From positions 1 through 18,636 of the forward strand of contig CALAIJ010000160.1 of NCBI GenBank assembly GCA_937923365.1: a stretch of 18,636 nt of DNA, read 5' to 3'. The first letter of the stretch is position 1; the number at the start of each line of letters is the position of its first letter. Shown piece after piece: positions 12,901-18,636 of this stretch. Both the position numbers and the translations under genes were made by a program. The DNA is from an uncultured Sulfitobacter sp. (GTDB lineage: Bacteria > Pseudomonadota > Alphaproteobacteria > Rhodobacterales > Rhodobacteraceae). Under the pieces are notes generated by a model. It did not search any database, was not told the origin of the DNA, and saw only the letters and a list, made by a program, of their open reading frames with translations.

Positions 12901-15900
12901 CCCTTCGAGGGAATCGTCGCCCAGCCCGCCCTGCAGCAGGTTGGTGGCAACATTGCCTTCCTGAATGATGCCGTTGGGGCCGGGCCACGGCGTTGCCGCC
13001 GCGATCATGTCCGCGTGGGTCCAGATGGTGCCGTCAGCCTCGAAAGACACGCTCTCAAGGCGGTATCTTGAGCCAAGGTTGGTGTCGATGATGCGCAACT
13101 GGTCGCCAGAGGCGGCCAGGACGAGAACCAGATCGTCCCCATCGGTATAGACCGTCACATCCGTGGGCAGGATCGTGGCGTCAAACACCACCACATCGGT
13201 GCCGGAATAGAACGAGGAGCCCGTACTTTCCAGAATGGTATCGTGGCCGAACCCTTCCGAGAAGCGGTAGGTGTCATCGCGCGACCCGCCAGTCAGATAA
13301 TCATCGCCCAGACCGCCTGTCAGCGTATCGGCACGGTCTCCGCCATCAAGGGTATCGTTGCCTTCGCCGCCGTCGAGCTGGTCATCATTGTTGCCGCCAA
13401 GAATGCGGTCGGCACCGGTGCCACCTGTCAGTGTGTCGTTGCCGCTGCCGCCGTCGATGGTATCGTCACCGCCAAGGCCGTCGATCGCATCTGCGCTGCT
13501 GGTCCCTGCCAGATCATCGGCCAGTTCCGTGGCGCCGCCCACAAGGCCCAGCAATTCGGCATGGGTCAGGGTCTGGCCATCGTCAAACCGAACGGTCTCA
13601 ATGACATAGCGGCTGGAGGAGACGGCATTGTCGATCACAATGCGGTCCTCGGAGCCGACAAAGGTCAGCGTCAGGTCGCTGCCGTCAGAGGCGACCCGCA
13701 GGTCGGCAATGTCAAAGCCCGCGCCAAAGACGATCTCGTCCGCTGAGGAGGACGTGCCGTTGTCGCTGACCACGTCCTGACCAAAGCCAACCTCGAACAG
13801 GTAGATGTCGTTATTGTTGCGCCCTGCCAGTGTGTCATTGCCAGTGCCGCCGATGATCGTATCGACACCGCTGCTGGCGTCGATGCTGTCGTTGCCGCCC
13901 CCGCCTTCCAGCAGATTGGCGTCGAGGCTGCCTTGGATCACCTGATCGCTGTCGTCACCGGCATAGGCCAGTTGCAACAACTCGGCGCTGGTCAGCGTGG
14001 TGCCATCGTCAAAGGTAAAGGTCTCGATCCGGTATCTTTCGTTGGACAGAGCCGAATTGATGGTCAATTGGTCGTCAGAGCCGACAAAGGTCAGGATGAT
14101 GCTGCTGCCGACCGCCTCGACGCGCAGATTGTCCACATCGATGCCGGGGCCAAAGACCACTTCATCGAGGTCGGATTGGGAATTGTCGCCATTCTCGGAA
14201 ATGGTGTCTTGGCCAAAGCCTGCTTCGAAGAGATAGAGGTCATCGCCGTAGCCGCCCTGCAGACTGTCGTCTCCGGTGCCGCCTTCCAGCGTATCACTGC
14301 CGCTGAGGCCAAAGATGCTGTCGTTGCCGGCACCCCCTTCCAGCAGATTGGCGTCATAGCTGGCGCGGATATTCTGGTCTGTGTCGTCACTGGCAAAGGC
14401 CATCGCCAAGACGTCATCATGGCTCAGGACTGTTCCGTCCCCGAAGGTGAACGTCTCGATCCGGTATCTGTTGTAGTTGAGGTCGAATTCCAGCATGACG
14501 CGATCGCCGCCTGCAAACTCGAGGATCAGGTGATCTCCGGTTGCGCGCACGCTTAGATCTTCGGCCAGCAGGCCTGCGCCAAACACGACGCTGTCCACAT
14601 TGGTAGAGCTGCTGTCGCCCTCGTCGCGGACCGTGTCATCGCCAAAGCCCAGCTCGAACAGGTAGGTGTCGGCGCCATAACCGCCACTGATGGAATCGTT
14701 GCCGGACCCGCCTGTCAGAGTGTCATCCGCATTACGGCCCAACAGGGTATCATTGCCCGCACCCGCATCCAGCACTTCGGCATTGTACGTGCCTTCCATT
14801 ACCTGATCGGTGTCTTGCGGCGTATTGGCAAGCGCGACCAGCTCCTCGAAGGTGAAGGACGTGCCATCATCAAAGGTGACGGATTCCACCCGCCATCTGG
14901 TGTAGGTCAGCGCGAATTCGATTGTGACCTGATCGCCATTGGGGAAGGACAGCACCAGATCTTCGGCGGCTGCCGTGACAACCATATCCGCCGGATCAAT
15001 GCCGGGGCCAAAGGCGACAACATCAATGTTTGCCGCCGATGAATCGCCGTTCTCGTAGATCGTGTCCTGACCAAAGCCCAGATCGAACTGATAGGTGTCG
15101 GCACCATATCCGCCAACAAGGTAATCGTCGCCCTGCGCACCGGTCAGCGTGTCGGCGTTGTTGCCTGCGCTGATGCTGTCATTGCCCCAACCGCCGGTCA
15201 GTTCTTCGGCGGCAGAGGTGCCGTCGATATCCTGTGGTGCGGCCGAGACAAACGGCGCACCGTTGAAGTTGCCCAGCGTCAGATCACCCAGCGTGATAGC
15301 TTCCAGACGGAAAATCTGGCGCGCATCGCCCAGATCGGTGACACCGTCTTGGGCGTAATAGACATAAACGTCCGCGCCTTCCTGACGGGCAACCACTTCG
15401 CCTGTCAGCCCTGCGGCAATCTGGATATCAAGGGCATCGCCCAGATCACCAATCTCGAAGCCTTCGATAGTAATCAGGCCTGCGCCTTCGTCGATTTCGG
15501 GCACAAAGGTGGTAAACACCTCGGAGACACCGTCCTGACCCACAATCCGCCGCGCCAGCGGAGACGCCGTGGCACCCGTGCCGCCGCCTGTCCCGCCACC
15601 GGTGCCGTCGCCGCCATTCTCGTGGCTGAAGACGCTGCCAAGGAACGGATTGGTGTCCACAGTGCTGGGGCTGAGCAAACGCTGTGCGGCCTCTTCGGTG
15701 ATCAGCGCCGCGACCATGTCGGCGGCACTCAGGCTGCCGTCGGTCTCGAAGGTGAAGACGTCGATGGGCGTGCGGCTATAGCCGTACTGGTTGACGATCA
15801 GCACCTGATCGGTGGAGCCGACAAACCGGATCAACAGGTCATTGCCCTGCTGCACCGCGACCATATCGGCAAGCTCGAACCCTGCGCCAAAGCGCAGCGT

Positions 15901-18636
15901 ATCGTTGGAGAAATACCAGTTGCCCGCCTCGACAATCGTGTCGCGGCCGGAGTTGGGATCGAACCGGTAAAGCGTATTGCCGCGCCCGCCTGCAAGGACG
16001 TCGTCGCCCGCACCACCGTTCAGCACCAGATCAGCGTTCAGCGTGGTGCCGACATTGATGGTGTCGTCACCGTCGGTGCCGGTGGTCATCGCGGCAAGGA
16101 TCTCGGTCAGGGTCCAGACTTCGCCTGTGGCAAAGCGCAGCTCCTCGATGCTGGAATCGTAGCCGTAGTCGGCGAACATACCTGTCAGGACCAGACGGTC
16201 CGACGTGCCTGCAATGCCCAGAACCAGATCAACCGGTCCGGCAGAGATCACTTCGATATCGCCAGGCAGAATACCTGCGCCAAAGACGATGGCATCAACG
16301 GCTGACGCATCATTCTGCTCGATGTCGAGGATCGTATCCTGACCATCGCCCAGATCGAACACATAGCGGTCCCCGCCGGAGTTACCCTCCAACTGGTCGT
16401 TGCCGATACCGCCGTCCAGCACATCCGCGCCGCGGCCTGTCTCGATCGTGTCATTGCCGCCCAGCCCGTAAGCGGTGGAGGCAGATTCGGGCGTGGCAGG
16501 CGCACCGGAGGCGAGGATGATATGGTCATCGCCCTCGGTTGCCGGAATGGCGCGCGCCATATCGACAATGGCAAGGCTGCGCCCGTCGTTGAACTGCAAC
16601 GTGCCCGCAATGGCATCGGGATCACCCGTGGGGTCGATCAACGTCAACCGGTCTTCGGTATCTGCGATCAGCAGCGTGATGTTGCCATCCGCGCCGCGCT
16701 TGGCCGAGATATCCTCGAGCGCGATACCATCCCCAAAGGCGATGGTGCCGAAGCCGTCCGCAGCACCGTCCGATTTGATCCGGTCCTGCCCGTCGCCAAG
16801 GTTGAAGTAGAACACGTCATTGCCGCGGCCATCAACGATCAGGTCGTTGCCCAGACCGCCGCGATAGTCCTCGTCTCCGGGGGTGCCGCGCAGCAGGTCG
16901 TCCGTGTCCGATCCGGTGGCATTGACCAGATCAAGCAGCGCGTCACGGGTCCATGCGGTGCCGTCGCTGAACTCTACCAGATCAATGGCAGCATCGCGGA
17001 TCAGGATGGAATCGTCGCTGGCCTCGAAGGTAATCAGCAGATCATCGCGATCAGACGCCAGCCGCTCGACCCGCATGTCGGAGGGGCGGTAGCCTGTCAG
17101 GATCAGACGGTCAAAGCCCTGGCTGTCCTCGATCACGTCCTGCCCGTCACCGGGAGAGAAGTTATAGACGTCATCGCCACGCCCGCCAAAGACAACATCG
17201 TCGCCGCTGGCCGCTGAAATCGTGTCGGCGCGGTCACTGCCCAGCAGCCAGTCGTCATTCAACGTCTGCTGGCTTTCGACCATCGCCTGAATAAGGTCTT
17301 CAACCCCCCACGTGGCATTGTCGGCACTAAAGTGGATCGCGGGCACCGCACCGGTGCCAAGGGCCCCTTCGATGATGATCTGTCCGGCGGCTGACGGATA
17401 GGCCAGAACCAGATCGTTGCTGGACCCGTCCGCACGGCGCACCTGAATGTTGTAGCTGGCAATGGAGTTGACGACCACGGTGGCAGAGGTGACATCCTCG
17501 CCCATGGAAATCCTGTCGATGCCCTCGAACGGATTGATCTCGACGACACTGCCCTGCGCCAGAACGACCGTATCGTGCCCTGCACCGGGTGTCAGCAGGA
17601 TACCGGGTGCAAACTCGGCCCCCTGAATGATGTCCTGCCCGTCAAAGTCGGCATCTTCCCGCAGGATTTCGCGGATGTCGCCAATGGTCAGCTCGGTGCC
17701 GTCCTCAAAGGCAAACACCTCGACGGGGGTGGTGAAATAGCCGCCAAAGATGACGATCTTTTCGCCGGTACCGCTGAGGGTGATAATCAGATCACCTTCG
17801 ATATTTTCATACGAGATGTTGTCTTGGGTGATGCCCGTCCCGAACTGCACACGGTCAACACCGGCGGCATCATAAATCGCGGTGGAGGTATCACCGTGGT
17901 TGATGAGATAGGTGTCGTCGCCCGCACCCCCTTCAAGCGCGTCGGACCCCTGCCCGCCGCTGATGGTATCGTCGCGGTTATCAAGACCGATCAGACGCTC
18001 GTCGGCGTCCGATCCGGTCAGCATTGCGTCGATGATCTCGTCGATGGACAGAATGGTGCCGTCCCCAAAGCGGAATTCCTCGACACGCGTGGTGCCAAGG
18101 CCGCCGACAATGGTCAGCACATCCGCGCCGTTGCCCAGATCAATGACCAGATCAAGCCCGTCGCGGGTGATCTTGAGATCCTCGCGCCGGACAGAGGCCC
18201 CGAACTGCACCTGGTCGATGACGCCAACGGCGTCTGGACGCTCGACAATACGGTCGAAATCATAGTCCGCGCCAAAGGCATAAAGGTCTGCGCCAGAACC
18301 ACCGACCAGTGTGTCGTCCCCCTGACGGCCATCCAGCGTGTTGGGGGCTGTGGGATTGCCTTCGATCAGGTTGTCGCCACGGTTACCGCCTGCGATTTGC
18401 AGAATTTCCTCAACGTCGGAGGCATTAAGGAAGGTGCCGTCGGAAAATTCGAACCGCTCAATGGCAGAATCGATCCCAAGGAAGTGGTTGCGCACAAGCA
18501 GCGTGTCGATGCGGTCCAGAATGGTGATCAGCAGATCGTTGCCATCTTTGGTGAACTCGATGTTGGCTTGTGTGATGTCATCGCCAAAGACGATGCGGTC
18601 ATCCACCGGCACATTAAAGCCGGGGCGGTCGTTCCA
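1..18636 (-). CDS. Giant RTX / cadherin-like repeat protein, internal fragment (open at both ends)
   Basis: One frame runs from base 18636 to base 1 with no stop, giving 6,212 codons that begin WNDRPGF and end LGAEATL. There is no start or stop codon for it here, so true length is unknown and greater. Visible content is about 31 units in which RTX calcium-binding nonapeptides (GGxGxDxLx; PF00353 type) are followed by a beta-rich HCBP-related domain (PF06594 type) ending in IExxxFDDGTxWT. Ten cadherin-like/tandem-95 domains with LLxNDxDxDGD calcium motifs and two modules resembling type I secretion targets complete it. I found no cysteine and very few lysines, as is usual for secreted acidic RTX proteins. 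By family knowledge such proteins leave the cell unfolded through a type I exporter (ABC protein, membrane fusion protein, TolC-like channel) and fold on external calcium. An adhesin or matrix role is inferred. No catalytic domain, signal peptide or membrane segment is visible. The motifs stay in one frame throughout, which argues against frameshift or decay. Confidence 0.96.
934..1260 (-). repeat. Isolated RTX + HCBP-related unit after the first cadherin string
   Basis: Begins DGRFGDDTLMGGLGFDKYLF, continues with DQIILGTGI, IKDVSLLRFGDDLFVEL and VTNHFVSTDLGIEEIVF, and ends EDGTIWDRGFILANL near 975. All elements of the standard unit are present, yet it stands alone, about 3.7 kb from the nearest other HCBP unit (turn near 4665). 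As at 4620, a cadherin-like string starts straight after its last helix, so the order 'HCBP unit then cadherin string' occurs twice. Confidence 0.88.
1261..2400 (-). repeat. RTX block D with four 'xGDxLxSIE' interspersed repeats
   Basis: This block differs from the RTX + HCBP units. Nonapeptides (GGDDTILSGEGADFIEAGDG; GGIGDDTLEGGTGADKLDGG) alternate with segments of the form GxDTAxYxxxxxxVxxxLxxGxASGGxAxGDxLTSIExLxGTxxNDxL. Four such segments have their IE near 2091, 1800, 1536 and 1326. The form resembles the RTX parts of serralysin-like and other Rhodobacterales calcium-binding proteins. It sits directly between the first cadherin-like string and the final HCBP unit, and starts with SPQVDYIEGNELDEIIHG. 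Calcium binding is expected; no protease motif is present. Confidence 0.88.
2401..4620 (-). repeat. Seven cadherin-like (tandem-95 / Big_9 type) domains
   Basis: Residues 4673-5412. Domain limits by repeated VNDAPxAxDD-like starts are about 4620-4321, 4320-4051, 4050-3760, 3759-3454, 3453-3139, 3138-2800 and 2799-2401. Each has a start such as APVANDDGFF or NPIARDDRY, a FEDTPF-like strand, an acidic calcium-type motif (LLGNDTDADGD, LLSNDVDGD, LLGNDTDVDGED), a FTPxxxFxGxxxFxY strand pair and a closing VTI. Two joints are exactly VNDAP/VNDNP-like; the others are worn. The seventh is enlarged by an acidic stretch (IEQADIDGDGVVDVDLDD, near 2660). Such Ig-fold strings are common in large bacterial adhesins, where calcium between domains stiffens a rod. 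They are the main argument for an adhesin role. Confidence 0.9.
4621..6840 (-). repeat. Repeat block C: six RTX + HCBP-related units
   Basis: Closing turns lie near 6645, 6234, 5814, 5442, 5055 and 4665, spaced 411, 420, 372, 387 and 390 bases. Typical endings are IEQVTFDDGTIWTRADLL (near 6645) and SVRFADGTVWTRDEM (near 5055). RTX parts are short, two to five nonapeptides, such as GGEGNDTYFF and GGLGNDTYRFG. The unit near 5442 has an extra residue in the turn (LSDDGTEYT). The last unit ends IWTQTTLLELLDNNAPVAND, so it runs into the first cadherin-like domain with no linker. Confidence 0.9.
6841..7200 (-). repeat. RTX nonapeptide run 2 (longest uninterrupted run in the window)
   Basis: Roughly ten nonapeptides in series, with cores such as GGADTLLGLGGNDSLAGG, GGFGNDAIAGEAGND and GGAGDDTLSGGAGNDTL. 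The run ends GGAQNDFYLYGANDGHD, which starts the next HCBP-related domain. It holds the cleanest consensus repeats of the whole window, except for one acidic insert (SDEDAEFAGNDVF, near 6890). It begins directly after the secretion-target-like module, as if a new RTX protein started here. Calcium-binding beta-roll by family knowledge. Confidence 0.9.
7201..7620 (-). other. Internal module resembling a type I secretion C-terminal target domain (copy 2)
   Basis: After nonapeptides (EGGAGADTIDGGDG, near 7590) comes DIYRYLPSF, then EDVITDFAAGDTGDILRL, NPFVNGRLQLVQDGLDTTI, a second strand pair with SVIRLLNV, and TTLTPANFGGV (7201-7500). This is the order I associate with the C-terminal targeting/capping domain of many alphaproteobacterial RTX proteins (VC_A0849 subclass type), where it is normally close to the stop. 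Here a fresh nonapeptide run starts straight after it at about 7160. The match is clearer than for the copy at 15241-15480. It may mark the seam of an ancient gene fusion. Whether it still directs export cannot be told from sequence. Confidence 0.6.
7621..13260 (-). repeat. Repeat block B2: twelve RTX + HCBP units, several at a 468-471-base period
   Basis: Closing turns lie near 13035, 12525, 11976, 11523, 11067, 10566, 10095, 9627, 9156, 8685, 8217 and 7734. The five intervals from 10566 to 8217 are 471, 468, 471, 471 and 468 bases, i.e. 156-157 residues each. The canonical ending is IExxxFxDGTxWTxxxLL (for example IEQIVFDDGTIWTQEG near 9640). Before each unit come three to five nonapeptides and a DDTYxFxLGxG-like strand. 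Units near 11976 and 11523 are degenerate (FDFDGSSLDM; FADATWTW), and the first of these carries an acidic Gly-rich insert at about 12001-12060. The last unit, near 7734, has lost the canonical turn (VLSDTLQSLTF) and leads into the second secretion-target-like module. Units near 10566 and 12525 carry extra loops before the turn. Confidence 0.9.
13261..13500 (-). repeat. RTX nonapeptide run 1 (about eight to nine consecutive repeats)
   Basis: Near-perfect consecutive GGxGxDxLx nonapeptides, such as GGDDTIDGGSGNDTLTGG and GGEGNDTLDGGDRADTL. The run ends in DDTYRFS, which leads into the next HCBP-related domain. Other junctions in this part carry only a few nonapeptides, so this is a local expansion; it makes the spacing between neighbouring FxDGT turns 546 bases instead of about 430. 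Such runs form a calcium-filled parallel beta-roll in known RTX proteins. Confidence 0.88.
13501..15240 (-). repeat. Repeat block B1: four closely related RTX + HCBP units of 426-432 bases
   Basis: The four units share more than the general family pattern. Each opens with GFGxDxxxxxG followed by a Ser-rich spot (GDSSAAN, GDSSSTN, GDNSQSD, GTSSSAD). Each continues with VxFGxGxxxxDLxV and ends in R(Y/W)xxExxxFxDG followed by LxxxxLLxL or a near equivalent. Closing turns lie near 14868, 14439, 14007 and 13581, spaced 429, 432 and 426 bases. Three have a DxDQ motif shortly after the turn, followed by AxxLxxG(G/A)(A/G)GND. The shared peculiarities suggest a local tandem duplication of one parent unit, younger than the array as a whole. 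Calcium binding is expected from the nonapeptides. Confidence 0.85.
15241..15480 (-). other. Internal module resembling a type I secretion C-terminal target domain (copy 1)
   Basis: The segment contains ITIEGFEIGDLGDALDIQ, then GADVYVYYAQDG, then RQIFRLEAITLGDLTLGNF. This order (xITxFxxGDxGDxLxI, a DG hairpin, an IxLxxxxLTxxNFxG ending) is what I know from the C-terminal targeting region of many proteobacterial RTX proteins (VC_A0849 subclass, TIGR03661 type). Here it is internal: RTX repeats resume at once with ELTGGWGND at about 15190. It is more divergent than the copy at 7201-7500. It may be a leftover of an ancestral C-terminus, or simply a structural cap. The family assignment is from memory of motif order and is uncertain. 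Confidence 0.5.
15565..15615 (-). other. Gly/Thr-rich linker (GGDGTGGGTGGGTGATA)
   Basis: Seventeen residues made almost only of Gly, Thr, Ala and one Asp. They are coded by imperfect GGT/GGC/GGG-ACN repeats within an otherwise structured repeat protein. The linker follows the eighth unit and the segment DTNPFLGSVFS, and lies before the first secretion-target-like module. It is the clearest flexible hinge in the window and separates repeat block A from the rest. A linker is inferred from composition only. Confidence 0.8.
15661..18636 (-). repeat. Repeat block A: eight RTX + HCBP-related units, mostly 357-387 bases long
   Basis: Residues 1-992 of the fragment. Each unit has one or two RTX nonapeptides (GGQGDDTLVGGSGAD type), a DxYxFxxGxGxDxI strand, DxVxFGxxI, a GxDLxIxxxGTxDxxxI stretch and a closing FxDGT-like turn. 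The closing turns lie near 18441, 18063, 17703, 17322, 16965, 16587, 16128 and 15741, so spacing is 357-387 bases except for one interval of 459. The unit ending near 17322 is degenerate: its RTX part is almost gone (from about 17640) and its turn reads SADNATWG. The unit ending near 16128 has ATGEVWT. The first unit is already under way at the window edge, so more may lie upstream. The nonapeptides should bind calcium in a parallel beta-roll; the exact role of the HCBP-related part is not known to me. Confidence 0.9.

Noticed and set aside
7723..14556. Further plus-strand open frames (for example 8602-10137, 10249-11241, 11254-12066, 13933-14556)
   Set aside because: The same antisense effect; their composition mirrors the repeats on the other strand and no start region or domain supports them.
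15241..15660. Possible gene boundary (end of one RTX gene and start of another) at the linker and target-like module
   Set aside because: There is no stop codon, no ribosome-binding site with a start, and the frame continues unbroken through the segment into the next repeats.
203..18332. Short minus-strand open frames in other registers, rich in Ala, Thr, Arg, Met and Trp
   Set aside because: They are out-of-frame readings of GGC/GAC/ACC repeat codons inside the RTX gene and overlap it completely.

Overview
The whole window is the inside of one giant gene on the minus strand. Read codon by codon from base 18636 down to base 1, one frame stays open for 6,212 codons. Neither its start nor its stop lies in the window, so the protein continues at both ends. 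I see no second gene, no intergenic gap, and no tRNA, rRNA, promoter, terminator, insertion sequence or CRISPR array. The long plus-strand reading frames are antisense shadows of this gene.

The protein is a giant, acidic, Gly/Asp-rich, cysteine-free, calcium-binding repeat protein of the RTX type, the class normally exported by type I secretion. Layout from the N-terminal side (high coordinates) to the C-terminal side: eight RTX + HCBP-related units (18636-15661); a Gly/Thr linker and a module resembling a type I secretion C-terminal target domain (15615-15241); four closely similar units (15240-13501); an RTX nonapeptide run (13500-13261); twelve units, several at a strict 468-471-base period (13260-7621); a second secretion-target-like module (7620-7201); a longer nonapeptide run (7200-6841); six more units (6840-4621); seven cadherin-like (tandem-95) domains (4620-2401); a different type of RTX block (2400-1261); one last RTX + HCBP unit (1260-934); and three more cadherin-like domains, the last cut by the window edge (933-1).

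The GC-rich codon choice (GCC, GGC, GAC, CTG) and the protein type suggest a marine alphaproteobacterium, most likely of the Rhodobacterales/Roseobacter group. That is inference from style, not from a marker gene. The likely role is a very large secreted or surface-attached adhesin or matrix protein stiffened by calcium. No enzymatic domain is visible in this part. The two internal secretion-target-like modules and the blocks of equal repeat length suggest the gene grew by fusion of shorter RTX proteins and by local tandem duplication.
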